Origin: Byssochlamys sp. IMV 00236 | Taxonomy: Eukaryota > Ascomycota > Eurotiomycetes > Eurotiales > Thermoascaceae | DNA length: 50,928 nucleotides | Direction: 5' to 3' | Assembly (NCBI GenBank): GCA_001931875.2 | Contig: MSJH02000727.1 | Coordinates: 1 to 50,928, forward strand | In this document: positions 11,484 to 23,505 of the stretch, one piece after another | How positions within the stretch are numbered: the stretch's first letter is position 1 | Layout: the number at the start of each line of letters is the position of its first letter | Position numbers and translations under genes: made by a program | Notes under the pieces: generated by a model | Told to the model about the DNA's origin: nothing | Database searches by the model: none | The model's input: the letters and a program-made list of their open reading frames with translations, nothing else

Positions 11484-12636
11484 ATGAAGAGTGTGTTTAT
11501 ATTACTGTTATTACCATTAGTAGCTTACTGTTATAAGATATTATCAAATGAATCCCTCAAATATTTGGCCAAGTTAACCAACCCTGAAAGATTATCAGTT
11601 GATAGCAGCTTAATGAAACCCTTACTCACTGAACGAATTTCAGGAACATTAGGGAATGAGCAAGTGCAAAAGTTTATCATTCAACACTTTGAACGCTTAG
11701 GTTGGCATATTGAGCTAGATAATTTTACAGACATGACACCTTATGGCTTAAAGAACTTTACCAACATCATTGTTACGCATAATCCTGACAAGCCAACGCG
11801 ACTTGTATTAGCAGCTCACTTTGACTCCATGTACTCTCCTGACTTTGAGTTTATTGGAGCAACAGATAGCGCCATACCATGTGGACTGCTAATGAATACA
11901 GCAGAGACATTAAATGATATTTTATCAGATACAACCAAACACTTTAGACAAAAAGACAAGACGGTTCAAATGATATTTTTTGATGGAGAAGAGGCATTTA
12001 GGCAGTGGAGCGCTACAGATTCCATTTATGGAGCAAGGTAAATCTTTAGATGACTTTATTTTTACAGTACAGTAATAATCATTACTATCATAGGCATCTT
12101 GCTGAAACATGGGAGTCATCTTATCTCGTTAATGGAAACAAAGTCTATAAGAACAGACTAGATCAAATCGAAGTACTTGTATTATTGGATCTATTAGGTG
12201 TGCCCAATGTTCAGTTTCCAAATTATTATAGATCAACAAGTTGGTTATTCTATAAGCTTATCAGTCTTGAAAATAGACTAAAAGCACAATCTTTACTAAA
12301 CACAAAATCAAAGAAAGGAGAGGAATTAATTTCATTCTTTAATCCAAACTCAATGCTTACCTTTCAAGGTGAAAGTATAGGAGATGATCATGTCCCATTT
12401 TTACAGCGCGGCGTAAATGTATTACATTTGATTCCTCATCCGTTTCCTTATGTTTGGCATACTAGAGCTGTAAGTTGATATCGAATTATTATTAGTCATG
12501 TTCTTACCTTTGTATATACATGTAGGATACAGCAGAGTGTATAGACCAATCCGTAGTCGAAAACTATGCAGCCCTTTTTCGTGCTTTTACTGCAGAATAT
12601 TTGGAAATAGACCCTTTACCACATAATGAATTATAA
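11484..12636 (+). CDS. QPCT: Glutaminyl-peptide cyclotransferase (secreted, M28-like zinc enzyme)
   Basis: Catalyses cyclisation of N-terminal Gln to pyroglutamate on secreted proteins. Exons are 11484-12037, 12094-12469 and 12526-12636, giving 346 residues. The start chosen gives a signal peptide (MKSVFILLLLPLVAYC) for entry to the secretory pathway. Zinc and catalytic motifs of the family are in order: AAHFDS near residue 112, FFDGEEAFRQW near 169, and DDHVPF near 292, which supply the Asp, Glu and His zinc ligands with the catalytic Glu next to the second. HAETW-like HLAETW and the final helix (YAALFRAFTAEYL) also fit. The gene lies downstream of the zinc-finger ORF on the same strand with its own pyrimidine-rich upstream tract. 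M28 aminopeptidases share the fold, but DGEEAF and the motif spacing favour QC. Confidence 0.9.
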
Positions 12637-12725
12637 TTATAAACCCCCTCTTCCCCTTCTAAAAGATTACTAACCCCTCCACATGTCAAAAAGATAAAGG
12701 GGGAAGAACTTCATTGTCTTGTCTT

Positions 12726-12733
12726 TATATAAA
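12726..12733 (+). promoter_or_regulatory. TATA-like box for the small membrane protein gene
   Basis: TATATAAA lies 48 bases before the ATG at 12782 and is followed by a T/C-rich stretch. The position suits a TATA box with a short leader, though the region is AT-rich. Confidence 0.35.
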
Positions 12734-12781
12734 TTACTACATTTCTTTATTTTTTCTCTTTTTCATTCTTTCATATTACCA

Positions 12782-13210
12782 ATGTTAAATACAAACGAAG
12801 TGATATTTATCATCATTCTTATGTTTATACTCATTCTCATTTTGGTCGGTTTATTTATTCTAATGAACAGAATAAACAAGAAAAGACAAGAACTTGTAGA
12901 TATCGAACAACGTTTAATGGAAACAAAGGATGAAAAGTCAATAAAACCAGTTGAACCAGCGATGATTAAAGACGATATATACTTTCAGCCCATCCTATCT
13001 ACTGCCCCACCTGTCATGACTCCTCAAAAAAAGACTATCAAAAAATCGATCCTTCACAAGATCTACAGTTTCCGAAACCCATCTAGATCTCCACCACTCA
13101 AACCCTGTAGACCAAGTTCAATGCGACTCCCTTCATTTCTACCGATGCAAGAGGATATATCAGTTCATCCACCCCCATATCAAGATTCAATAAGTTACCA
13201 AAAGCATTAA
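12782..13210 (+). CDS. Small single-pass membrane protein, unknown function
   Basis: One exon, 142 residues. Residues about 6-28 form a strongly hydrophobic helix (VIFIIILMFILILILVGLFI). It is followed by a basic KKRQ stretch, a charged segment, and a Pro/Ser/Lys-rich tail of about 90 residues with a PPPY motif near residue 131. That tail could bind WW domains, such as those of Rsp5/Nedd4 ubiquitin ligases, and would lie in the cytoplasm by the positive-inside rule. The frame is open further upstream but has no ATG before 12782. No family is recognised. The open frame, upstream TATA and clean domain split favour a real gene. Confidence 0.6.
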   Translation: MLNTNEVIFIIILMFILILILVGLFILMNRINKKRQELVDIEQRLMETKDEKSIKPVEPAMIKDDIYFQPILSTAPPVMTPQKKTIKKSILHKIYSFRNPSRSPPLKPCRPSSMRLPSFLPMQEDISVHPPPYQDSISYQKH

Positions 13211-13528
13211 CCCCTCTTCTATTCATTTTTTTTTATATTAATTTTTCATACGCATTGCTTCTTCATTCCCTGCCCTTATCCTAATAAATAAATTCGCTTC
13301 TTTTGCACCTCATTTCACGTTTTTTTTTTTTTGGCTCAATAGGAAACATTAAAAGAAGGGATAGGAAGAACTGTGCATTACTGTTTTAGGATTAATTGAC
13401 ATTTAACCTGCATATTGTATGAGTCCTTTTGGCTGTGTAATACCCTTTCATTTCATTTGAACTTTCGGCCCCCTTTTTTAAAATCATTTACTGCATTTTA
13501 CACAAGTAGCTACAACTGACAAACCCAG

Positions 13529-13561
<33 letters not shown>

Positions 13562-13946
13562 TTCGACTGTATACACTCAAACAGGTTCATCCTCTCCCTT
13601 AGTTTTATACAAAGAATGGATAAAGAAACATGTATATACGCTATTTAATAATAAAAACAGCTTCAAGTAGCATTCCATAGTCTATTAATCTATAATTCCA
13701 ATACTCTAAGCTAGAATTGGATAATATTTTTTGGCATCGTCACAATAGCTTTCTCCTTTCCCAAAAATGCTGAACCTGCATAACGATGAAACAGCTAAAG
13801 TTATCAAGCCTGAAAAAAAAAGGGCAAACCTAAAATTTTGCCGGATCGGACATAATTGTACCTTGCCTGTAATTATAAAATCTCATCTGCTTTTTTTTTT
13901 TTTGTGCTTTGTATCATCTTTTTCATCTCTGTTTCAAAAAGATATC
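13211..13946. other. Intergenic with (TA)n microsatellite; upstream of C1-THF synthase
   Basis: About 735 bases. It holds T-rich tracts at 13319-13332, a (TA)14 repeat at 13529-13556, and a T13 tract at about 13891-13903 shortly before the C1-THF synthase start. An ATG at 13767 opens a frame continuous with that gene (see findings). No independent gene seen. Confidence 0.5.
13529..13556. repeat. (TA)14 microsatellite
   Basis: Uninterrupted TA dinucleotides in the intergenic region before the C1-THF synthase gene. Likely length-variable. Confidence 0.95.
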
Positions 13947-16900
13947 ATGGCTTCAAACGTTATAGATGGAAAGTCTATTGCACAGTAAGTAAAGCTGATA
14001 TACCATATAAAATACTTTGTAACATCTATTAGAAATGTACGCGATAAAGTAAAGGAAGAGGTTGCTCAAATGAAATCCAAATACCCTCAGTATGCACCAT
14101 GCCTTGCCGTTATTCAAGTAGGAGAACGTGAAGACTCAACAGTCTATGTGGGAATGAAGCAAAAGGCTGCTCAGGCTGCAGGAATCGAATTCATCTATAA
14201 AAAGATACCCGAAGATGTCACTCAACTTGAGTTGATCAAGCAAGTAAAGCAGTTGAACGACGATGATAAAGTCCACGGCATACTTGTTCAGATGCCATTA
14301 CCAGCACATATCGACGAATCCGCTGTCCTTGAGGCAATTGATCCCAAAAAGGATGTCGATGGGTAATAGTTTTTGATGAACCTCTCCTTACACGAAGCTA
14401 ACGGAGTTTATAGATTTCACGCGTTTAATATCGGAAACATGACCAAGAAGGCTGCAACACCTTTATTCCTTCCCTGTACTCCAAAGGGTATCATCCACCT
14501 CTTGAAGACAACGGGTAAGTCCAATAAGCCCTCATGCGCCGTTACACCGTTACCTAACACGAAGGGTAGGTACGACCATTGCGGGAAAAAAAGCCGTTGT
14601 TCTCGGCAGAAGTGATATCGTGGTAATATTCATGCAAAAAAAAAAAAAATATGTATACGAGAACTACATTTCACATATTACATGCTTAGGGAACACCTGT
14701 TTCTATCTTGTTGACTAGTGAAAATGCTACAGTGACTCTATGCCATTCAAAGACTGAACATATCGAGACTTATGTAAGAACAGTCTCAATCCCATTGAAC
14801 AATTATTTAATGAACCAATTAGGTAAAAGAAGCTGATATCTTGGTAGTTGCTATCGGTAAACCCGAATATGTGAAAGGAGCATGGATAAAGCCAGGTGCC
14901 GTGGTTATTGACGTTGGAACGAATCCTATCAAAGGTTATTGTTATTATTATTATTACTATTAGTCATGGAAAATGATGAGAAGCAAAACTGACTGTTCAA
15001 CATAGATCCTAGCAAGAAATCAGGTATGAGATTAGTGGGCGATGTTGAATATAAGGAAGCTTCTCGTGTAGCTGGTGCTATTACACCTGTTCCAGGTGGT
15101 GTTGGACCTATGACTGTTGCTATGCTTATGGAAAACACGCACTTGAGTGCTAAACGTTTCTTGGAAGAATCTATTTCACCCAAGCGCACCGTTATTCCTT
15201 TACCTCTTCATCTCAAGACACCTGTTCCTTCAGACATTGATATTGCAATGTCCCAAACACCCAAGCACATTGTTGATTTAAGCAAAGAACTAGGTTTGAC
15301 AGCTAGTGAAGTTGAGCCTTATGGTGCAACAAAGGCCAAGATTAGCTTGGATGTTTTAAAGAGATTAAGTCACAGAAAGGACGGACGTTATATCGTCGTT
15401 ACTGGGTAATTAAAGTAGAAAAAAATGAAAGCATGACATTAATTCACGTTTATAGTATCACCCCTACACCTTTAGGTGAAGGCAAGTCAACTACGACCAT
15501 TGGTCTTGTTCAAGCATTAGGTGCCCACTTGAATAAGATGGCATTTGCTTGTGTACGCCAACCATCACAAGGCCCTACCTTTGGTATCAAAGGCGGTGCT
15601 GCAGGAGGTGGCTATTCCCAAGTCATTCCTATGGATGAGTTCAATTTGCATCTTACCGGCGACATTCACGCCGTCACAGCCGCCAACAACTTACTGGCAG
15701 CCGCCATTGATGCTCGTATGTTTCACGAAAACACTCAAAGTGACAAGGCCCTCTTTAACCGTCTGTGCCCTGCCAAGAAGGGTGTTAGAAAGTTTGCACC
15801 TGTCATGTTGAAGCGACTTGAGAAGTTAGGCATCAATAAGACCGAACCTAGCGAACTGACTGAAGAAGAAATTTCTCGTTTCGTCCGCTTAGATATTAAC
15901 CCTGATACAATTACTTGGCAACGTGTTATGGACACCAATGATCGTTTCCTTCGTAAGATCACTGTTGGACAAAATCCTACAGAAAAGGGCATGGAGCGTC
16001 AGACTGGCTTTGACATTGCTGTTGCAAGTGAAGTCATGGCTGTCTTGGCTTTAGCTACGGATTTGAAGGATATGCGTGAAAGACTCGGTAGAATGGTAGT
16101 TGCAAGCTCTAAAGCAGGCGAACCTATCACTGCTGATGATCTTGGCATTGGTGGTGCTTTAACTGTCTTGATGAAGGATGCTATCAAGCCTACGTTGATG
16201 CAAACGTTGGAAGGAACTCCTGTGTTGGTGCATGCTGGACCTTTTGCTAATATCGCACATGGAAATTCATCTATTTTGGCTGACAGAATTGCTCTCAAGT
16301 TAGCTGGATCTGATGAGAATCTGGAACCAGGCTACGTTGTGACAGAAGCAGGTTTTGGTGCTGATATCGGTATGGAAAAGTTCTTTGATATCAAGTGTCG
16401 AGTTTCCGGCTTAGTACCAGACGCTGTGGTTTTGGTTGCTACTGTTCGTGCACTCAAGATGCACGGTGGTGGACCTGAAGTTGTTGCTGGTAGACCTTTA
16501 CCAGATGTCTACACAGAAGAAAACTTGGATTACTTAAGAAAGGGATGTGATAACCTGATTAAGCATATTCAAAATGCCAAAAAGTTTGGTGTCCCTGTTG
16601 TTGTGGCTATCAACAAATTCACGTAAGTAACTTGTATAAAAAAAAGAGTACTATAGCTCTAATCACGAGGTCAATAGTACTGATACTGATGCTGAAATGG
16701 AGCTTGTCCGTGAACTTTCTTTGAAGGCTGGTGCTGATGATGCCGTCGCATGTGATCACTGGTCTCGAGGTGGTGCTGGCGCTGTCGATCTTGGTAAGGC
16801 TGTCATCAGAACATGTGAAGAATCAAAGAAGGACTTCAAATTCCTGTACGATCTTTCACTTCCTATAGACAAGAAAATTGAAATCATCTGCCGTGATTTA

Positions 16901-17206
16901 TATGGCGCCGATGGTGTTGAATATAGCGATTTAGCAAAGGAAAAGATCGAAACCTATACTCGCCAAGGATTCAGTGGACTTCCTATCTGTATGGCAAAGA
17001 CTCAATATAGCTTCAGTCATGATCCTGCTCTTAAAGGCGCTCCTACAGGATTTGTTATACCCATCAGAGACATTCGTGCATCAGTAGGTGCAGGTTTCCT
17101 TTATCCTTTAGTTGGTTCAATGCAAACTCTTCCTGGTTTGCCTACTCGTCCCTGTTTCTTTGACGTTGATTTAGATGAAGATGGCCGTGTTGTGGGCCTC
17201 TTTTAG
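13947..17206 (+). CDS. ADE3: C1-tetrahydrofolate synthase, trifunctional
   Basis: A 937-residue enzyme combining methylene-THF dehydrogenase, methenyl-THF cyclohydrolase and formate-THF ligase, which interconverts one-carbon folates for purine and thymidylate synthesis. Exons are 13947-13984, 14033-14362, 14414-14514, 14570-14622, 14690-14773, 14823-14934, 15006-15405, 15456-16622 and 16678-17206. The N-terminal domain (about 1-300) has [12 protein letters not shown] with the Tyr/Lys catalytic pair, VQMPLP, GRSDIVGTPV and [11 protein letters not shown]. The ligase domain (about 340-937) has the [11 protein letters not shown] nucleotide loop and [12 protein letters not shown]. Length matches yeast Ade3 (946). 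The start chosen gives [13 protein letters not shown] with no mitochondrial presequence, so a cytosolic form is expected. The mini-exon 14570-14622 depends on the second of two nearby AGs. Confidence 0.96.
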
Positions 17207-17408
17207 CTTGATTAATTACTTATAAATAAAATGAAATGTGTATTCACTATAGACTATCTTTAAGCGTATTATTCACTTGACATAAAATTAAGAGAGTATG
17301 ATTGGAGTAAAACTCAGATACAAATGCTACTGTAATTATCGGGCGGGCCAAAAGCCACCCTTGGAATATGAAGGGGGGGCTCTCTCTCTCTTTCTTTTCC
17401 AAAGGACA

Positions 17409-17702
17409 ATGTTGCAACGTCGTTTATTTTCTAGTACAAAAGCAGCTGCTGATTATTACAAAATCACCTTAAAAAGGTCAACAATTGGTCTTTCAAAAGA
17501 TGTTCGTGATGCCACAAAGACACTTGGATTATTTCGTCTTCACCAAACTTCATATAAACCTGTCAACTCATGCAATGCAGGTCTCATTCTCAAGTTGAAA
17601 GAAATTGTCAAAGTTGAGTTGATTGATCATATTCCTACCAAAGAAGAACTATCAGCAAACAAACCCCCAAGAGGTTATACAGTTGTTGGCAGCAAATTTT
17701 AA
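17409..17702 (+). CDS. MRPL33: Mitochondrial large-subunit ribosomal protein uL30m
   Basis: A 97-residue single-exon protein of the bacterial L30 family, part of the mitochondrial 54S subunit. It begins MLQRRLFSST, a short basic presequence suited to mitochondrial import. The L30 fold follows: YKITLKRSTIGL, then TKTLGLFRLHQTSY, and LKLKEIVKVELID. The frame is open upstream to 17298, but the family alignment and the presequence favour the ATG at 17409. A (CT)n pyrimidine tract at 17379-17400 directly precedes it. Gene symbol follows yeast usage. Confidence 0.88.
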   Translation: MLQRRLFSSTKAAADYYKITLKRSTIGLSKDVRDATKTLGLFRLHQTSYKPVNSCNAGLILKLKEIVKVELIDHIPTKEELSANKPPRGYTVVGSKF

Positions 17703-17937
17703 TATTTATATATATAATATATTTATAATGTACACATGTAGAGAAAAAGCTTCAAAATAAACGTACAAATGTATATCATTACCCCCTTTCTTTTCTTTTT
17801 CTTAAACAACTCTTCATCATTCGACAAAAAGGGGAGTGTCTGGTCTATTTTTTTTTTTTTTCACCTGTCACATAAAGCGCATACATACATACACATACAC
17901 ACACACGCAGAAAATAGATCTCTCTTTATTTATTTTT
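17703..17937. other. Short intergenic, promoter of GCP5
   Basis: Contains a T-rich stretch (17847-17860) and a CATACA/CACACA repeat at about 17881-17907. No gene seen. Confidence 0.4.
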
Positions 17938-19885
17938 ATGAAGGATCTGATAGATTCTCTCGTGACAAACTTGACTGGATTAAAGGTTTCATTTGAATAA
18001 ATTGGTGAATTGCAACCGTATTTAATTTAAGAAATCAAACCTCCCCAAAAAAAATAGGAGGATCATCCCAGTTGGACAAGAGTTGTAGAAAAAGTGAGAC
18101 ATGACTTAAAGTATTTGAAATGTACGAGCACAAGCGAAAGAGAGGTTGATGATAGCTTCAAAGGGTACGATTAATCATAGACACTACAGAGTGATATATA
18201 TATATAACTCTTTTTCCAGACTGGCAGATAAATTCATTGTAAAAGGCAGACACGAACTAGCTGAAGCATTACTGATGTATAAATCAGAGTTCCTGAGTGA
18301 CTCATTACCTATAGGCTCACCTGAGAGCAACGTAAGTACTCTCAAAAAGTCCTTTTTTGTATTGTCTACTTATAAAGCACAGCAGCAAAAGATTTTAAAG
18401 TATGATATGCTTAAACTCTTACTATGCCTATCGTCATCGACACACCATATATCATATACACCTAAATCCCCTCAGACAACACAGAGTCCTCAATTGACGT
18501 GGGAGAATATTATTGATGAAGAACCTTTGGAAGGAGATCATTGGAAAAGCTGGGCTGACCAAGATACTTCAACAGAGGAACTCAGTGATAAAGATGCATT
18601 TGAGGTGGACGATAGAATATCAAAGCCAAAGGTAGACTTAATAGTACACCTAAACGATTCTTATACCATAAGTAGGATTTTACTGTGCTGGACAATGAAC
18701 AAGAACCGGATTATTTTGAAAGGATGGAGCTTGATCATAGAGAGAATCCAGAAGCGTTACATTATTTAGTCTCACAGCAGTACTGGCGACCTGACTTTTT
18801 GATTTCAAAAGGTAAAAACGATAAAAATGCTCGATTATTACTAACACCAACAGATCATCCAACTGAGTCCTCTTTACTACAAAACCCGTGTAAACTAAGC
18901 GACAGACTGATTCATACAATATATACTGATCGAGATACGAGGTCTCTAAAAATCATAAATGAATTGGACGTCATAAGAGAAGTATTGTTCTTGTTAAATG
19001 GTCGAGAAGGAATTATATTTGAATATAATGACCACCAGCAAAGGTTTTTGGTAATTAAAAAGATAAACTTTATGGTTGCTAGTGTCTCACACTTGCAAAA
19101 TAGCTCAGGAATAACTATCTCGTTCAACACTTGAGCCAAGGCGCCCTTATATCTGTACTGAAAGAGTTTTTTTCCTTTGGAAACATTATTTTGAATTTGA
19201 GACGAATGGTCATGCACATTTTATCAGAATCACAATACGGACAGACAGCACAGGCTTTTGCGGAAGTTATCTATGAATCATTATTGGCATTCGAAGGCCT
19301 ACTCTCAAATCTAGAGAGAGATACGAGCCTGACAACGAATGAGACATCCAAAGTAGTATCACTGTTAAAACTAAGAAATGAAGTACAAGATCACCTACGA
19401 TGCTTTCAAGAATTACATGATATCGCAGCCAAGATATTCTTTGTAAACAACAGTCCAATGATGATAGCTTACTATCTGATATCAACATTATACGAGCACA
19501 CCTTGCTTAAACAGCTCTCTGGTCAGAATACCGTATATGATGCCCTCTTATATGTCTTACAGCGGATCATTGTGCCTTTTGGACGTCTCATGGATGACTG
19601 GATGTTTTATGGCTCCCTGAAAGGTGATATTTATAAAGAGTTTTATATCGAAAGGAACGAAAAGATACATATAAGCAGTGCAAATGTTTGGAAAGAAGGG
19701 TTCTCTATCATACCATTACCACAAGAAAGTATCAGCTTTCCTTGTCCATTATTTGAAAAAAGAAACATGGAGCGTATCTTTTTCACTGGCAAGGCTGTAA
19801 ACGTATTACTGCAGGCCGAAAAAATACAAGTAATCAGTTATTTTGATCAAGTAAAATAATACAACTAACAGGTTTTTTTTTTTCT

Positions 19886-19942
<57 letters not shown>

Positions 19943-21371
19943 AGAAACAGCAATTGTACCAAAACTACAACTTTAGTTTATTCTCCAAAGTGCTGCAGGA
20001 TTTTTTACCTAAAAAACAGCCCTTCATATCTCCAGTAGACAACTCTTTTCAGGAACCAGCATCGAAAGGAACAGATGTACTGGCACAGAACTTATTCCCC
20101 ATGATAGAGGCTACCAGAAAACTAGATAGCAATACCTTGTTTGTGGATCATCAGGATCAAATGTCAAATGACACAGGATGTCTATTTGATCAAAATTTTA
20201 TTCAATGCGTTGAAAAGTATATAGAACAGCCATATACTAGTACCGCTGAAAGATTGAACAGTGTACTACATAAGCATTGTGGTCTGCAATCTCAGCTGAA
20301 CTCACTAGCCATTGTCTATCTGATGCTTGAAAATGATCTAATGCATTCATTCTGTGAGACAATATTTACGCAGATGGACAAGAATGAGTATTGGTTCGAC
20401 CAGCGTATATTAAATGGTGTTTTTGTTGAAGCATGCAAATCAAGTGGGTATGATGAGACGGTATATATTGAAACAAGAAAGATAAAAGCATCCAGCGAAA
20501 TCAATACGATGGCATCCATGCTTGAATTAATCGATTTTAAAATACAAGTAAAAAAACTAAAAAACCAAACATTTAAAAAAAAAACTTATACTTTCTTAGA
20601 TATCATGGCCATTAAACAACTTTATCCTTAAAGACAGTTTAGTTCAATACTCTAAAGTTACGCAATTCCTGTTTCGAATAAGGCGTGCAAAGTATGTACT
20701 TGAAAAGAAAATGTTCTTCAAAGGTGAAGCTAAGAACGACAAAAACGATGTGAATGCAAAGCTACTTTATGCTCTTCGGATGAAGATGCTCTGGTTTGTA
20801 AATACCTTTTGGCATTATATCACGACAACAGTAAGATACTCGACACTGTTAAGAACTGAATTAACATATGAAATGTAGGTTCTTTATGTCGAGACGATAG
20901 CACTCTACAACAGCCTCTCTAGCTCGACAGATGCAGATGAAATAACAACCTTTCACTCTACATACATGGATCGTATTGTTAAGAGATGCATGCTAGATGA
21001 TAAGGTACTATTCTTTTTTTTAAAAAAAAATCACATATATCTCACATTTTTTGCAACAGTCAATAGCTATCAAAAGAGCAGCTACTAAAGTATTTAACCT
21101 GACAGAGAACCTGTCAGACCTATTTTTCAGATACGCCCAATTAGAACAGCCAAACAGAAGAACGAGTAGAGAAGATACCCAGGATAGTCTCAGGTTCAGA
21201 ATTTATACTTTGGAGAAAGAGTTCAATCACACCTATGAATCTGTAATTGTTGACCTGAAGACGTTAAGTAAGGAAGAAGGAATGTCGTGGTGTAAGTTTT
21301 CAATATAGTAAAACAAACCATAACTAACTTGAAGAATAGGTGAAACACTGTCAGCTTCTCTGAATGCTTAA
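17938..21371 (+). CDS. TUBGCP5: Gamma-tubulin complex component 5
   Basis: A 944-residue GCP-family protein that helps build the gamma-tubulin ring complex which nucleates microtubules. Exons are 17938-17985, 18058-18164, 18220-18331, 18383-18631, 18676-19050, 19104-19829, 19951-20547, 20600-20830, 20879-21004, 21060-21291 and 21340-21371. GCP5-like features are the N-terminal helix with LLLCLSSS, HYLVSQQYW, and IREVLFLLNGREGIIF before the GRIP1 domain (HLSQGALISVLKEF, LMDDWMFYG). GRIP2 starts ISWPLNNFILKDSLV and continues FLFRIRRAKYVLEKK, the gamma-tubulin-binding half. Three exon joins fall between frames that look unrelated on the raw strand. Intron 6 (19830-19950) carries a 52-base poly-A run. 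GCP6 is the main alternative, but length and N-terminal pattern favour GCP5. Confidence 0.88.
19890..19941. repeat. Poly-A tract (about 52 bases) inside GCP5 intron 6
   Basis: An uninterrupted A run preceded by a T11 run at 19873-19883. It lies wholly within the intron 19830-19950, so coding is unaffected. Confidence 0.95.
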
Positions 21372-21626
21372 AAAGTATGGCCGCTTATATTCTATGTAAA
21401 TAACACACTTGTCAAAAAAAAACCATGATAAACTCTTTTAAAATAAAAAAATAGTTTTCCATGTCTCTTATTGTCAAAGATATAACAATACCAGCATACT
21501 TTTCTTCTTTTAACATCTACTTCATTGACACCATTACTCTTACAACATCATTTCAAATATATCTTTAAGTAAAAAATTTATAAAAATACAGTAATAACAT
21601 ATTAAAAATAAAAGAATAATAAATAT

Positions 21627-23334
21627 TTACACCTTGTTTTCATCAGATACTCCTTTCTTCTCATTATTGATTGCTAATTCTGGAGGAACGTCGCCTGCGC
21701 CGTCTTCAAAGATAGCATCAATTTCTTCCAGACTCTTTCCTTTGGTTTCAACAAACCACATGTATACTACGAATAAAGCAACAACATTCCATGCAGCGTA
21801 AAAGATGTAAGTAGCCCATCCGATGCGGTCTAAAAGTGGAGGTGTCCATAAACCAACAGCAAAGTTGCTCAACTATAAACATAAAATGAGTAAAGTTTAC
21901 AAGTAGTGTGAAAATTCAAACTTACCCAATTAGATGATACGGCAAGAGACATACCCTTAGCTCTTGTACGGAATGGGAAAATTTCTGCGGGATCTATAGA
22001 CAATATGAGTCATTTGTCAGTTGTAGTGCTTACTACTTACATAACCAGTCTACACAAGCCCAAGTAATGCCAAATGTACCGACGTAGATCATTGTGAAGA
22101 CAATAACAAGGATAGCAGATGTCATACCAAGGTCTATCTTGTTGAATACAGCCATAAGAACCAACCAGATGATCATAAAGAAGCTACCAGACATAAACAA
22201 AGGCCTTCTTCCTACTTTATCAACAAGAACTGCTGCAATCAGAGCACCACAAAAGTAAACAAGAGCAGTAAATCCAGCAAATAGAATTGTCTTGTTGCCT
22301 GGACCAAGTACGGCTTCATACATTTTGGGAGCATAGTACTTAATATACCATGTTAGTGATATGTTTGAATTAAATGTAAAAAAAGAACTTACTGTGACAA
22401 TATTAATACCAGATAGTTGACCTAAGGCTTGCACAGCAATAGCAATGAAAGATCGTCTTGTGTATAATGTAAACATTTCGCCCCAAGTGGGTTCTCCAAG
22501 CTTTGCTTCCAGCTCTAATGTAGTTTTGATCTCTTCATATTCTTGTAGTACTTGAGGGTTGTCAGCAGGCTTTCCATACATATCAGAAAGTGTTTCTAAA
22601 GCGAGATCATCCTTTTGCTTGGATAACAAGTATCTTGGTGACTCTGGAAGAGCAAGTGTTCCCACAGCTAAAATAAGGGCAAATACAACTTGCAACAAGA
22701 GTGGGCCTCTGAATGACCAATCTGATTCAACAAAACTGAATCCGTAATCAATAAACTCCGAGGCCATATAACCAAACATGTTGATACTCATACCCAAGAC
22801 AGTGACTTTACCACGCTATAGAAAGAGGGGAGTGGTTAATATAAGTGCTCATGTTCACTGACTATGACATACGTTGTGAGCACGACTCAATTCTGCAGTG
22901 TATACAGGAAGGACAGTACTCAAGAAGCCGATACCAAAACCGGCAATCAGTCTACCAAGTAAGATACCAGCCAAGTTACTTGATCCTGTTTGAACTGATC
23001 CACCAACAATAAAGATAGCAGCACCAATTAAGATTGTCCAACGACGGCCAAAGCGATCCATGAACCAACTTGTTGGATAAGAGGTGAACCAGGCACCAAG
23101 TTCGAAAATTGCAATGATCAAACCTTGTAGTGTCGAACTAGGATGTCCAAATAGTTCGAGCCATCGATTATTGACCAAAATACCGGACATGACTCCTTGA
23201 TCATCTATAAAGCATTTGAGAAAAAAAACAAGGATATCTAAACAGACAGACTACTTACAACCAAAGAGGAACTGTCCTAATGATGCAAAGCATGCTACAG
23301 AATAAAGCAATGCACTACCCTTGAGTAATTTCAT
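21627..23334 (-). CDS. MFS sugar transporter (sugar porter family)
   Basis: A 480-residue 12-helix plasma-membrane permease of the sugar porter family. On the minus strand the exons are 23334-23259, 23204-22873, 22815-22393, 22338-22041, 21993-21926 and 21872-21627. Family motifs in order are LFGYDQGVMSGIL in helix 1, the loop DRFGRRWT, GRLIAGFGIGF with PVYTAEL, PESPRYLL, GQLSGINIVTYYAP in helix 7, DKVGRRPLF, PAEIFPFRTRAKG and VETKGKSLEEID at the end of helix 12. These fit hexose, pentose or polyol uptake; substrate cannot be settled by eye. It is divergently transcribed from a polyol-type dehydrogenase, and both carry CCAATCGGA about 160 bp upstream, which suggests joint regulation. Confidence 0.93.
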
Positions 23335-23496
23335 TTTTTGAAATTGAAATTGAAAAAGTGTCAAATTAATTGTTATTTATATATTGTTTTGGTAACTGCA
23401 GACTGCATGACCTGTTTTATGACGCTATTAACTTTCATTCTGAAGAAGTATAAAGTTTATTGTTACACTAGATCTGGGGTAACCTGTAGGCGCAGC

Positions 23497-23505
23497 CCAA
23501 TCGGA
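23497..23505. promoter_or_regulatory. CCAAT-type element CCAATCGGA, 163 bp upstream of transporter
   Basis: The nonamer CCAATCGGA on the plus strand, so inverted relative to the transporter. CCAAT boxes bind the HAP/NF-Y complex in either orientation. The same nonamer recurs at 24638-24646. Confidence 0.45.

Noticed and set aside
15545..16298. Alternative-frame and antisense ORFs within C1-THF synthase
   Set aside because: Shadows of a strongly conserved exon in the main frame.
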